Shown here: positions 43,698-52,585 of the stretch, piece by piece
How positions within the stretch are numbered: the stretch's first letter is position 1
How the letters are laid out: the number at the start of each line of letters is the position of its first letter
DNA from: Rhodococcus sp. HM1
Lineage (GTDB): Bacteria > Actinomycetota > Actinomycetes > Mycobacteriales > Mycobacteriaceae
Direction: 5' to 3'
Length of the DNA: 64,000 bases
NCBI RefSeq assembly: GCF_023218075.1
Contig: NZ_JALPTB010000018.1
Coordinates: 1-64,000, forward strand
Made by a program: the position numbers and the translations under genes
The notes under the pieces: generated by a model
Databases searched by the model: none
Seen by the model: only the letters and a program-made list of their open reading frames with translations
Told to the model about the DNA's origin: nothing

Positions 43698-45647
43698 GTC
43701 GCGACCGCGGAATCCGCCGCCGCGGCTGCCGTGGCCGTGACCGCCACGGTCGCCGCGGTGCGAGAAGCCGCCGCGATCCTTGTCGCGGTCCTTGAAGTCA
43801 CGGTCCTTGAAGTCGCCGCGGTCCTTGTAGCCACGGGGCTTGTCGCCGTAGTCCTTGCGGCCGCCGCGCTCGCCCCAGTCCTTCTTACCGCCGTACTCGC
43901 GGCGCTCACCGCCGCGGCGGTCACCGCGGTCGTCACGGGCCCGGTACGAGCCCGGCCGTCCCGACGGGGCGCCGGTATCGGGCTGCAACTGGATGAGCAC
44001 CCCGGAGATCCGGGTCGCACGCAGCGCCTCGAGGGTCTGCGCCGACAGGTCCTTGGGCAGCTCGACGAGGCTGTGATCGGCCCGGATGCTGATGTGCCCG
44101 AAGTCGCTGCGACGCAGGCCGCCCTCGTTGGCGATGGCACCGACGATCGCGCCGGGCTGCACCCGGTGCCGCTTGCCGACGGCGATCCGGTAGGTGATCA
44201 GTTCCTGGCCGTCACGGCCGACGCGGGAGGCTCCGTCGTCGTCGAACCGGCGCGGCGGACGCGGTTCGCGCTCGCGGCGCTGCGGGGCGATCGGCTCGGG
44301 CTCGGACTCCATGAGGAAGGACTCGCCGTCGCGCGAGAGCACGGCGAGAGCGGCCGCGATGTCGGCGAGCGGAACGTCGTGCTCCCGCTCGTAGTCCTCG
44401 ATGAACGTGCGGAACAACTGCAGGTGGTCCGACGCGAGCGCCTCGGTGATGCCGTCGTTGAACTTGGCGACCCGCTGCGCGTTCACGTCCTCGACGGTGG
44501 GCAGCTGGATCTCGGCGAGCGGCTGACGCGTGGCCCGCTCGATGGCCTTGAGCAGGTGCCGCTCGCGGGGAGCGACGAACAGCAGCGCGTCGCCGCTGCG
44601 GCCGGCGCGGCCGGTGCGGCCGATCCGGTGCACGTACGACTCGGTGTCGTGCGGGATGTCGTAGTTCACGACGTGGCTGATGCGGTCGACGTCGAGGCCG
44701 CGCGCGGCGACGTCGGTCGCGACGAGGATGTCGAGGGCACCGCTCTTGAGCTGGCCGATCGTGCGCTCACGCTGGGCCTGCACGATGTCGCCGTTGATCG
44801 CGGCGGCGGAGAAGCCGCGGGCACGCAGCCGCTCGGCGAGGTCCTCGGTGGCCTGCTTGGTCCGGACGAAGATGATCATCGCCTCGAACGACTCGACCTC
44901 GAGGATGCGGGTCAGTGCGTCGAGCTTGCGCTGGTGCGACACCAGCACCCAGCGCTGGGAGATGTTGGAGGAGGTCGTGGTCTTCGACTTGACCGTGATC
45001 TCTTCGGGGTCGTTGAGGTACTGCTTCGACAGCCGGCGGATCGCGCCGGGCATGGTCGCCGAGAACAGGGCGACCTGCTTGGTGTCGGGGGTGTCGGCGA
45101 GGATGCGCTCGACGTCCTCCTGGAAGCCCATCGTGAGCATCTCGTCGGCCTCGTCGAGGACGAGGAATTCCAGCTCCGAGATGTCGAGGGTGCCCTTGGA
45201 AAGGTGATCGATCACACGTCCGGGGGTGCCGACGATGACCTGGGCGCCGCGACGCAGTCCGGACAGCTGCACGCCGTACGCCTGGCCACCGTAGATGGGC
45301 AGCACGTGCAGCCCGGGGATGTGCGCCGAATACTTGCCGAAAGCCTCTGCGACCTGCAGCGCAAGCTCACGGGTGGGCGCCAGGATCAGCGCCTGGGGCC
45401 GCTTCTTCGCGGTGTCGATGCGGGAGAGGATCGGCACCGCGAACGCGGCGGTCTTGCCGGTGCCGGTCTGAGCGAGACCGACGACGTCCCGTCCCTCCAG
45501 CAGTGGTGGGATGGTCGCCGCCTGGATCGGCGACGGGGACTCGTAGCCCACGTCCGAAAGCGCTTGCAGCACACGGGCATCGATGTCGAGATCGGCGAAC
45601 GTGGGGGTGGCGTTTTCGGCGTCGGGGTCTTGCACAATATCACTCAT
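43695..45647 (-). CDS. deaD: DEAD-box RNA helicase (CsdA/DeaD type)
   Basis: 650-residue RNA helicase that unwinds structured RNA in ribosome assembly and cold adaptation. Q-motif FADLDIDARVLQAL with PSPIQ, Walker A AQTGTGKT, motif II LDEADEM, motif III SAT, motif VI HRIGRTGRAGR. Residues 480-560 match the DbpA/CsdA RNA-binding domain (TYRIAVGKRHRVQPGAIVGAIANEGGL). The last 85 residues are a disordered tail of Arg, Gly, Asp and Lys (DRGDRRGGERREYGG, later SRGGGFRGRD), suited to RNA binding. It is divergent from trpB2 across a 152-base gap. Confidence 0.94.
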   Translation of the reverse strand: MSDIVQDPDAENATPTFADLDIDARVLQALSDVGYESPSPIQAATIPPLLEGRDVVGLAQTGTGKTAAFAVPILSRIDTAKKRPQALILAPTRELALQVAEAFGKYSAHIPGLHVLPIYGGQAYGVQLSGLRRGAQVIVGTPGRVIDHLSKGTLDISELEFLVLDEADEMLTMGFQEDVERILADTPDTKQVALFSATMPGAIRRLSKQYLNDPEEITVKSKTTTSSNISQRWVLVSHQRKLDALTRILEVESFEAMIIFVRTKQATEDLAERLRARGFSAAAINGDIVQAQRERTIGQLKSGALDILVATDVAARGLDVDRISHVVNYDIPHDTESYVHRIGRTGRAGRSGDALLFVAPRERHLLKAIERATRQPLAEIQLPTVEDVNAQRVAKFNDGITEALASDHLQLFRTFIEDYEREHDVPLADIAAALAVLSRDGESFLMESEPEPIAPQRREREPRPPRRFDDDGASRVGRDGQELITYRIAVGKRHRVQPGAIVGAIANEGGLRRSDFGHISIRADHSLVELPKDLSAQTLEALRATRISGVLIQLQPDTGAPSGRPGSYRARDDRGDRRGGERREYGGKKDWGERGGRKDYGDKPRGYKDRGDFKDRDFKDRDKDRGGFSHRGDRGGHGHGSRGGGFRGRD

Positions 45648-45799
45648 TTGACCTGCAGTTTATCGGATGAGCGTGGATGAGCCCGCATCGTCGGTGCCAC
45701 AGATGCCCCGGTGACCTGGGTCCCACCGCCTGCGTACTCCCGGTATGTGCGTTGGCACACTGGACGGGTTCTCGTTGCGTAACCGAAAGGACGACCCCG

Positions 45800-47074
45800 G
45801 TGTCGGAGCCCGTCAACATCCCCACCCATTGGTACAACATCGTCGGTGACCTGCCCGTCGCTCCGCCGCCGCACCTGCACCCCGGCACCAAGGAACCGAT
45901 CACCGCGGACGACCTCGCCCCGCTGTTCGCGAAGGGCCTGATCGAGCAGGAACTGTCCACCGAGACGGACATCGAGATCCCCGAACCGGTCCGCGAGGTG
46001 TACCGCAACTACCGCACCACCCCGCTGATCAGGGCGCACGCGTTCGAGAAGGCTCTCGGCACCCCGGCCCACATCTACGTCAAGTACGAGGGCGTGAGCC
46101 CGGTCGGCAGCCACAAGGTCAACTCCGCGGTCGCGCAGGCGTACTACAACTCGATCGACGGCGTCACCCGGCTCACCACCGAGACCGGCGCCGGCCAGTG
46201 GGGTTCGGCCCTGTCCTTCGCGTGCGCGAAGTTCGGCATCGGCCTCGAGGTCTGGCAGGTGCGCGCGTCGTACGACTCCAAGCCGTACCGCCGGTTCCTC
46301 ATCGAGACCTACGGCGGCACCGTGCACGCGAGCCCGTCCGAGCTCACCGACGCCGGGCGTCAGGTCCTGGCCGACCACCCGGACACCCCGGGATCCCTCG
46401 GCATCGCCGTGTCGGAGGCCGTCGAGGTCGCGGTGAAGGACCCGGCTGCCCGCTACACCCTCGGCAGCGTGCTCAACCACGTCGTGCTGCACCAGACGGT
46501 GATCGGCCTCGAGGCCGTCGCGCAGCTCCGCGCGGCCGGTGAGGAGAACGCCGACGTCGTGTTCGGTTGCGCGGGCGGTGGCTCGAACCTCGCCGGTCTG
46601 GCGTTCCCGTTCATCCGCGAGGTGCTGCACGAGCGCGCCTCGACGCGGATCGTGGCCGTCGAACCGGCCGCGTGCCCGTCCATCACGCAGGGCGAGTACC
46701 GCTACGACCACGGCGACATCGCGGGCCTGACGCCGCTACTGAAGATGCACACCCTCGGTCAGGACTTCATCCCCGATCCGATCCACGCCGGCGGCCTGCG
46801 CTACCACGGCATGGCGCCGCTGCTCAGCCACACCGTCGAGCTCGGGTACGTCGAGGGCAAGGCCGTCCCCCAGACCGAGGCGTTCGCCGCGGCGGTGCAG
46901 TTCGCGCGCACCGAGGGCATCGTGCCGGCACCCGAGTCGGCGCACGCGATCGCCGCGGCCGCCGAGTACGCGAAGGGCCTGACCGAACCCGAGGTCATCG
47001 TGATCGGACTGTCCGGGCACGGACAGCTCGACCTGCCCGCTTACCACTCGTACCTGTCGGGCGAACTGGTCTAG
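45800..47074 (+). CDS. TrpB2-type PLP-dependent tryptophan synthase beta-like protein
   Basis: 424 residues. PLP lysine is K106 in [11 protein letters not shown], then [11 protein letters not shown], and the phosphate cup is GCAGGGSN near residue 257. The long N-terminal extension ([34 protein letters not shown]) marks the TrpB2 subfamily, which acts without a TrpA partner or salvages indole to tryptophan. No trpA or trpC is nearby, which supports a standalone role. GTG 45800 has GAAAGGA upstream; the frame extends further without homology. Confidence 0.9.
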   Translation: MSEPVNIPTHWYNIVGDLPVAPPPHLHPGTKEPITADDLAPLFAKGLIEQELSTETDIEIPEPVREVYRNYRTTPLIRAHAFEKALGTPAHIYVKYEGVSPVGSHKVNSAVAQAYYNSIDGVTRLTTETGAGQWGSALSFACAKFGIGLEVWQVRASYDSKPYRRFLIETYGGTVHASPSELTDAGRQVLADHPDTPGSLGIAVSEAVEVAVKDPAARYTLGSVLNHVVLHQTVIGLEAVAQLRAAGEENADVVFGCAGGGSNLAGLAFPFIREVLHERASTRIVAVEPAACPSITQGEYRYDHGDIAGLTPLLKMHTLGQDFIPDPIHAGGLRYHGMAPLLSHTVELGYVEGKAVPQTEAFAAAVQFARTEGIVPAPESAHAIAAAAEYAKGLTEPEVIVIGLSGHGQLDLPAYHSYLSGELV

Positions 47075-47194
47075 AAGGCGGGTCCGCTACTGCCGCAGAC
47101 GAGGAAGACGGCCGCGCGATGCCGGTTGCGCGCGGCTGTCTTTCGGGTCCGTGGATGGGGACGACAGGGCCGTCGACCGGGTCATACTGGAGTC

Positions 47195-47824
47195 GTGCGC
47201 TATGCCAGCCGCGAGGAAGCCGGGCGGCGACTCGCCCGCTCGGTCGGGCACCTGCGCGACGCGAAACCGGTGATCCTGGCCCTGCCGCGCGGCGGGATCC
47301 CCGTCGCGCGGGAGGTGGCCCGGGAACTCGACGCCCCGCTCGACGTGCTCGTCGTCCGGAAACTCGGCGTGCCCTGGCAACCCGAACTCGCGATGGGCGC
47401 GATCGCCGAGGGCGGCGCCCGCATCCTCAACGAGGAAGTCCTGCGGCGCGGCCGGATCGGCGAGGACTCCCTGGCCCGGGTGGAATACCGCGAACGCGCC
47501 GAACTGGAGCGGCGGGCCCGCCTGTTGCGCGGCGACCGCGCCCGCATCCCGATCGCGGGCCGCACGGTCGTGCTCGTCGACGACGGCCTGGCCACCGGAG
47601 CAACGGCTGCAGCGGCATGCCTGGCCGCCCGCGCCGAAGGTGCCGAGCGGGTCGTCGTGGCGATTCCCGTCGCCTCTCCGGAGGCGGTTCGACGGATACG
47701 GACGGTCGCGGACGAGGTGGTCTGCCCGGAGCAGCCGACCGATCAGGACAGTGTCGGTGCGGCCTACGAAGATTTTCACCAATTGACCGATTCGGAAGCG
47801 ACCGAGCTGCTGAAACCCCAGTGA
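47195..47824 (+). CDS. Phosphoribosyltransferase-domain protein
   Basis: 209 residues with the type I phosphoribosyltransferase core: ALPRGGIPVAREVAREL at the N-terminus and the PRPP-binding loop VVLVDDGLATGATA near residue 125. Members of this subfamily (DUF-type PRTases) are often stress- or dormancy-associated in actinobacteria; the substrate is unknown. GTG 47195 has GGAG five bases upstream. It is followed by a 165-base intergenic region that leads into fadD. Confidence 0.88.
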   Translation: MRYASREEAGRRLARSVGHLRDAKPVILALPRGGIPVAREVARELDAPLDVLVVRKLGVPWQPELAMGAIAEGGARILNEEVLRRGRIGEDSLARVEYRERAELERRARLLRGDRARIPIAGRTVVLVDDGLATGATAAAACLAARAEGAERVVVAIPVASPEAVRRIRTVADEVVCPEQPTDQDSVGAAYEDFHQLTDSEATELLKPQ

Positions 47825-47989
47825 CCTGCGTCATTGACTACCGGCGAGTAACCCCCGGTACCCGAAGTAACACAAATCACTCCTCCACGACCCGCGAAAA
47901 CAGTGCATAACGGGCAGCTCGACAGGTGCAAAACGCCCTAACCTGTGATGCAATGCACATCCCAAGGTAAAACGATGGAGGGGTCAGCA

Positions 47990-49792
47990 GTGAGTGAGAT
48001 TTCCGTGCCGCAGTCGTTCTCGATTCCCGAGGACGCATCGATGGCGGATTCCGTCTTCCGGCACGAAAAGGAGTCGCCCGACTTCGTGCCGTTCGAGCGA
48101 CTGATCGACGGCACGTGGACCAAGGTCACCGCGAAGGAGTTCGCCGCGCAGGTCCGCGCCGTCGCCAAGGGCCTGATCGCCTCCGGTATCGAGCTCGGCG
48201 ACCGCGTCGCAATCCTGTCGTCGACCCGCTACGAGTGGGTTCTCCTCGACTACGCGATCTGGACGGCCGGGGGGGCCACCGTCGCGATCTACGAGACCTC
48301 GTCCGCCGACCAGTCCCAGTGGATCCTCGAGGACTCCGGGACGTCGCTGCTCATCGTCGAGAACGACGAGCTCGCCGAGGTCGTCAAGGAGGTCGCCGAG
48401 GGGGCGCCGACCGTCCGCGAGGTCCTGCGCATCGCCCCCGGCGACGGCGCCAAGGGTGCGGTCGAGGAACTGATCGCCCGCGGCACCGCGATCACCGACG
48501 AGCAGGTCGAGGAGCGCCGCAAGTCGGTCACCGCCGAGTCCGCGGCCACGCTCATCTACACCTCCGGCACCACGGGCCGCCCGAAGGGCGTGCAGCTCAA
48601 GCACCGCAACCTGTACGCCGAGTCGGCCGCCGCGGCGATCCAGCTGCCGGATGCGATGGTGCCGGGCAACCGCACCCTGCTGTTCCTGCCGCTCGCGCAC
48701 GTGTTCGCCCGGCTCATCTCGTTCGCGGCGTTCGACAGCAAGGTCACCGTCGCGCACACCTCGGACCTGACCACGCTGCTCGACCAGTTCGCCGTGTTCA
48801 AGCCGAACTTCATCCTCTCCGTGCCCCGCGTGTTCGAGAAGGTGTACAACTCCGCGAAGCAGAAGGCCTACGACGGCGGCAAGGGCAAGATCTTCGAGAA
48901 GGCCTCCGACACCGCCATCGAATACAGCCAGGCGCTCGAGACCGGCGGTCCGGGTCTCGGACTCAAGCTCAAGCACGCCCTGTTCGACAAGCTCGTCTAC
49001 GGCAAGCTGCGCGCCGCGCTCGGCGGCCAGGCCACGTCCGCGGTGTCCGGTGGTGCCGCGCTCGGTGCCCGCCTCGGCCACTTCTTCCGCGGCGTCGGCA
49101 TCAACGTCCTCGAAGGCTACGGCCTGACCGAGACCACCGGCGGCATCATCATGAACACGCCGGGCAACCAGAAGGTGGGCACGGTCGGCCGCCCGTTCAA
49201 CGGCCACGCCGCGAAGATCGCCGAGGACGGCGAGCTGCTGCTCAAGGGCCCCGTCGTGTTCGAGGGCTACTGGCAGAACGACAAGGCCACCGAGGAAGCC
49301 ATCCGCGACGGCTGGTTCCACACCGGCGACATCGGCACCCTCGACGCCGACGGCTTCATCTCGATCACCGGCCGCAAGAAGGAACTCATCGTCACCGCGG
49401 GCGGCAAGAACGTCGCCCCGGCCGTCCTCGAGGACTCGCTGCGGGCACACCCGCTGATCAGCCAGGTCATCGTCGTCGGCGACGGCAAGCCGTTCATCGG
49501 CGCGCTCATCACCCTCGACCCCGAGGCGCTCCCCGGCTGGAAGGAACGCAACAACGTTCCGGCCGACGCCACCGTGGCCGACCTGATCAAGAACCCGGAT
49601 CTGATCGCCGAGATCGACGCCGCGGTCGCCGAGACCAACAAGAAGGTCTCCAAGGCCGAGGCGATCAAGAAGTACCGCATCCTCGACGTGGACTTCAGCG
49701 TCGAATCCGGTGAGCTGACCCCGACGCTCAAGCTCAAGCGCAACATCATCCACGAGGTGCACGGCGCCGAGATCGCCGCGATCTACGGCTGA
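47990..49792 (+). CDS. Long-chain fatty-acid-CoA ligase (FadD15-like)
   Basis: 600 residues, the same length as mycobacterial FadD15. It activates long-chain fatty acids with ATP and CoA. The AMP-binding P-loop is IYTSGTTGRPKGV near residue 190, the second core motif EGYGLTET near 375, DGWFHTGDIG near 440 and GRKKELIVTAGGKNVAP near 460; the C-terminal catalytic lysine region KYRILD...LTPTLKLKR is intact. GTG 47990 is preceded by GGAGGGG at six bases. The preceding 165 bases contain the promoter; no operator stands out. Confidence 0.94.
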   Translation: MSEISVPQSFSIPEDASMADSVFRHEKESPDFVPFERLIDGTWTKVTAKEFAAQVRAVAKGLIASGIELGDRVAILSSTRYEWVLLDYAIWTAGGATVAIYETSSADQSQWILEDSGTSLLIVENDELAEVVKEVAEGAPTVREVLRIAPGDGAKGAVEELIARGTAITDEQVEERRKSVTAESAATLIYTSGTTGRPKGVQLKHRNLYAESAAAAIQLPDAMVPGNRTLLFLPLAHVFARLISFAAFDSKVTVAHTSDLTTLLDQFAVFKPNFILSVPRVFEKVYNSAKQKAYDGGKGKIFEKASDTAIEYSQALETGGPGLGLKLKHALFDKLVYGKLRAALGGQATSAVSGGAALGARLGHFFRGVGINVLEGYGLTETTGGIIMNTPGNQKVGTVGRPFNGHAAKIAEDGELLLKGPVVFEGYWQNDKATEEAIRDGWFHTGDIGTLDADGFISITGRKKELIVTAGGKNVAPAVLEDSLRAHPLISQVIVVGDGKPFIGALITLDPEALPGWKERNNVPADATVADLIKNPDLIAEIDAAVAETNKKVSKAEAIKKYRILDVDFSVESGELTPTLKLKRNIIHEVHGAEIAAIYG

Positions 49793-49810
49793 TCGCCCTC
49801 GTCCGGTCCT

Positions 49811-49850
49811 GAGCGGATGTGCTTCCCCTCCACGGGAGGCACATCCGCTC
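49811..49850. terminator. Hairpin terminator between convergent fadD15-like and hydrolase genes
   Basis: GAGCGGATGTGC at 49811-49822 pairs perfectly with GCACATCCGCTC at 49839-49850; pairing continues inward (TTCCC with GGGAG) to a six-base loop. It begins 19 bases after the ligase stop and reaches the stop of the convergent hydrolase, so it can serve both genes. Confidence 0.85.
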
Positions 49851-50478
49851 ATCGGCGTTCCGGGCCCGTCACCGCGAGCACGAACTCCGCGACGTCGCGT
49901 GTCACCGTGCGGTGCACCGGCTCGTGCAGCAGGTCGTGCCCGGCGTCCGGGTACTCGCGCAGCTCGAGCCCCGGCACGGTGGCGGCCCAGTCGCGGACCG
50001 GGTCGATCGGAGCGAGCCGATCGTCGACGCCGTGCACCGCCAGCGTCGGCAGGCCCGCGGACCTCAGGACCTCCGCGGTCGCGGGTACGGTCGCGGTGCG
50101 CGGCGTCCCGCACAGCACCACACCGCGGAACCGGGACGCCTCGGTGCGCAACAGCGCCAGGACCGTCGCGGCACCCAGCGAATGTCCCATCACCACCAGC
50201 GGCAGTTCGTCCTGCTCGGCGAGGCCGGTGATCTCGGCGAGATCGGCCGCGTGCGCGGCGACGTCCCCCGGCTCCCCCGGCTGTCCCTCCGACAGTCCGT
50301 GGCCGGCCAGGTCGAGGCCCCACAGCCCGATGCGGTCGGCGGCCAGACCGGCGGCGAACCGGTGGTAGTGACCGCTGTGCTGACCCATCCCGTGCGCGAA
50401 GACGACGGCGGCGTCGGCCGCGTCGGTGTTCCAGGATCGGTAGTGGAGTCGGCCCGTGGCCCCGGCGATGAACGGCAT
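49849..50478 (-). CDS. Alpha/beta hydrolase, monoacylglycerol-lipase-like
   Basis: 209 residues. Oxyanion region HGMGQHSGHY, GLDLAGHGLSEG, nucleophile elbow GHSLG near residue 98, acid in HGVDDRLAPI and histidine in AGHDLLHEP. This matches the serine hydrolases of the monoacylglycerol lipase/lysophospholipase group but is shorter (about 280 is usual) because the cap domain between strands 6 and 7 is reduced. Substrate unknown. It has no signal peptide. It follows the racemase-fold gene after a hairpin. Confidence 0.88.
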   Translation of the reverse strand: MPFIAGATGRLHYRSWNTDAADAAVVFAHGMGQHSGHYHRFAAGLAADRIGLWGLDLAGHGLSEGQPGEPGDVAAHAADLAEITGLAEQDELPLVVMGHSLGAATVLALLRTEASRFRGVVLCGTPRTATVPATAEVLRSAGLPTLAVHGVDDRLAPIDPVRDWAATVPGLELREYPDAGHDLLHEPVHRTVTRDVAEFVLAVTGPERR

Positions 50479-50502
50479 TGCCTCATTCTCGGTCCTGCCC
50501 CT

Positions 50503-50544
50503 CGTGCGTGTTTTCGGTAGCCCCCGCTACCGGAAACGCGCACG
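50503..50544 (-). terminator. Hairpin downstream of the racemase-fold gene
   Basis: CGTGCGTGTTTTCGGTAG at 50503-50520 pairs with CTACCGGAAACGCGCACG at 50527-50544 over 18 bases with two mismatches that would be G-U pairs. It lies between the racemase-fold stop (50556) and the hydrolase start (50478). Confidence 0.8.
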
Positions 50545-50555
50545 GGCACGAGAGG

Positions 50556-51734
50556 TCACCAGCAGTGGCCCTCACCGCGGTAGGTCGGGACGGTGTGGCG
50601 TGAGCCGTCCTCGTCGACGAGGTGCAGGTGTGTGAACCGTTCGCACAGCTCGCCCGCCTTGGCGTGCCGGAGCCAGACGCGACCGCCGATCGGGATGTCC
50701 GACGCGGCGCGCCCGGTGACCGGCGTCTGCACCTCCCCCGCCCCCTCGTTGCGCAGCAGCCGCAGGCCCGCCGGATGCACCGGCTTCGGCACGCGCGACG
50801 CCCCGGCGGGCCCGGACGCGATGTAGCCGCCGCCGAACAGGGTGGTGACGGCCGGGGCCGGCTTGCGCACCGCGGGGAGCGCGAAGAACAGCGCGGGATG
50901 CGGCGTGAAGGCACGGTAGCGGTCGAACAGGGTCGGCACGTACAACCCGGATCCGGCGGTCACCTCGGTGACAACCGGATCCGCGGAACTCACTTCGAGC
51001 GAGCCGGTGCCGCCGCTGTTGACGATCTCGAGGTCGCCGACCGTGGCCCGGAGGGCGTCGACGACGATGCGACGGCGGGTCGCGAGTTCCTGCGCCGACG
51101 CCCGCTTGACCAGCCGCACGGGCAGCGACGAATCGGGCAGGCCGGCGATCTGGGCCTCGTAGAACATGACCCCGACGACGGAGAATCCGGCGGTGGTCGC
51201 GCACCGGGCGAGTTGCGCGGCGTCGTCCGGACCGCGCAGCGGGGAGCGGCGCACCCCCAGGTGCACGGGGCCGATGCGCAGCGACGCGTCGATGTCGAGG
51301 CACACCCGCGGGCGCACCCGGCCGCTGCCGAACGCGTCGCGCGCGAGCCCGAGCTGGGCGGTGGAGTCGATCATCAGGGTGATCGCGTCGAGCGCCTCGG
51401 GTCGCGAGGCCAGTTCGGCGAGCGCACCGCGATCGACCGTCGGATAGCCGAGCAGTACGTCGCGTGCACCGCGCTCGACCAGCCACAGCGCTTCGCGCAG
51501 CGAATACGCCATGATGCCCCGGAAGGCGCCGTTCGAGCCGGTCAGGTCGGCACCCAGGACCTCCTCGAGAATCGCGCGGCAGCGGACCGATTTGCTCGCA
51601 ACCCGCACAGGCGTACCGCCTGCGCGCCGGATCAGGTCGGCTGCGTTGCGGCGCACGGTGCCCAGGTCGGCGGCGGCGAAGGGCGGATCGAGGTCGGCGG
51701 TCGCGGTGTCGAGCCGGTCGAGGGGCGAAGTCAC
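50556..51734 (-). CDS. Alanine racemase-fold amino acid deaminase/aldolase (PLP, D-threonine aldolase-like)
   Basis: 392 residues with the alanine-racemase N-terminal barrel of the D-threonine aldolase/D-serine dehydratase family. The PLP lysine is likely in VRVASKSVRC near residue 50, followed by FRGIMAYSLREALWL and, late, NSGGTGSLE with the C-terminal AGSGLYVPTLFD typical of the family. The same enzyme is encoded beside an aldonolactone oxidase in Mycobacterium tuberculosis (Rv1769 and Rv1771, from memory), and the same pair occurs here around a TetR. GTG 51734 is chosen; an in-frame TTG at 51767 would add 11 residues. A palindromic TetR site lies 62 bases upstream. Confidence 0.85.
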   Translation of the reverse strand: MTSPLDRLDTATADLDPPFAAADLGTVRRNAADLIRRAGGTPVRVASKSVRCRAILEEVLGADLTGSNGAFRGIMAYSLREALWLVERGARDVLLGYPTVDRGALAELASRPEALDAITLMIDSTAQLGLARDAFGSGRVRPRVCLDIDASLRIGPVHLGVRRSPLRGPDDAAQLARCATTAGFSVVGVMFYEAQIAGLPDSSLPVRLVKRASAQELATRRRIVVDALRATVGDLEIVNSGGTGSLEVSSADPVVTEVTAGSGLYVPTLFDRYRAFTPHPALFFALPAVRKPAPAVTTLFGGGYIASGPAGASRVPKPVHPAGLRLLRNEGAGEVQTPVTGRAASDIPIGGRVWLRHAKAGELCERFTHLHLVDEDGSRHTVPTYRGEGHCW

Positions 51735-51795
51735 GGCGGGTCCAATCGTCGAGGCAGGGACGGGCAAGCGTCGGGGAACAAGTCGAACACCGGAA

Positions 51796-51809
51796 TGGAC
51801 GCTTGTCCA
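51796..51809. promoter_or_regulatory. TetR operator candidate upstream of the racemase-fold gene
   Basis: TGGACGCTTGTCCA matches TGGACNNNNGTCCA, the same 14-base inverted repeat found at 52564-52577. It sits between the tetR stop (51855) and the racemase-fold start (51734). Confidence 0.65.
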
Positions 51810-51854
51810 GTTCCTTGCTCGCCGGACGGGGCGTTCATCCCGAGCGGTGTTCGT

Positions 51855-52499
51855 TCAGGACTTCTCGGTCGCACGGGAGGCGATGATCCCGGCCATGTCG
51901 TCGAGTTCGGCGACGATGAACTCGCCGTTGCGATCGACGAGCCAGCGCAGCACCAGGCCGTCGATCATCGCCAGCGCCATCCGGGCGATGTCCTCGATCG
52001 GTTCGGTCCACGTCGTCCCGGTGCGTTCGGCGCAGTCGGAGAGGAACCGGCACGCCTCGACGTCCATGATCCGGTACTGCTCGGCGGCGATCCGGCCGCC
52101 GGGCTCGGAGTCCGAGGCCCGCTGCCGCAGCGAATAGGTGGTGATCTCGTAGGTGAGGATCTGGCGGTTCGCGGTCGCCTCGATCATCGGCCACATCGCG
52201 TTGAGCCCCGCGTACAGGAGTTGCCGGAGCCCGCGTATCCCCTGCGGATCCGGGCCGTCGTGCGGCAGATCGAACGCGACGTGCAGAGTCTCGCTGAGCT
52301 GGCGAATGAGGGTTTCGCCCATCGCGACGACGAGCGCTTCCTTGCTCTCGAAGCAGTAGTGCACCACGCCGAGGGACACACCGGCGTTCTCCGCGACCGC
52401 CCGCACCGTGACCGCGCCGACTCCCCCGCGCTCCGCGAGGTCGAGTGCGGATTCGATCAGCTGGGCGCGACGCTCGTCTGCGGGCATCCGGTTCAGCAT
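51855..52499 (-). CDS. TetR-family regulator
   Basis: 214 residues. The HTH is RRAQLIESALDLAERGGVGAVTVRAVAENAGVSLGVVHYCFESKEALV. The C-terminal domain is typical of TetR ligand domains. It is divergent from the FAD aldonolactone oxidase and lies upstream of the racemase-fold gene. Matching palindromes sit on both sides (52564 and 51796), so it most likely regulates both flanking enzymes. An alternative ATG at 52487 is possible. Confidence 0.9.
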   Translation of the reverse strand: MLNRMPADERRAQLIESALDLAERGGVGAVTVRAVAENAGVSLGVVHYCFESKEALVVAMGETLIRQLSETLHVAFDLPHDGPDPQGIRGLRQLLYAGLNAMWPMIEATANRQILTYEITTYSLRQRASDSEPGGRIAAEQYRIMDVEACRFLSDCAERTGTTWTEPIEDIARMALAMIDGLVLRWLVDRNGEFIVAELDDMAGIIASRATEKS

Positions 52500-52563
52500 T
52501 CCCCGATCGTAGAGGCTCGGGGCCGGCTCCGGGGCGAACGCGACCAGCCCGCAACCCTTGACC

Positions 52564-52577
52564 TGGACGGTCGTCCA
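52564..52577. promoter_or_regulatory. TetR operator candidate in the tetR-oxidase divergent region
   Basis: TGGACGGTCGTCCA is an inverted repeat of TGGAC and GTCCA with a four-base spacer. It ends eight bases before the oxidase ATG at 52586 and lies 65 bases from the divergent tetR start. A second copy of the same consensus is at 51796-51809. Confidence 0.7.
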
Positions 52578-52585
52578 AGAGGACG

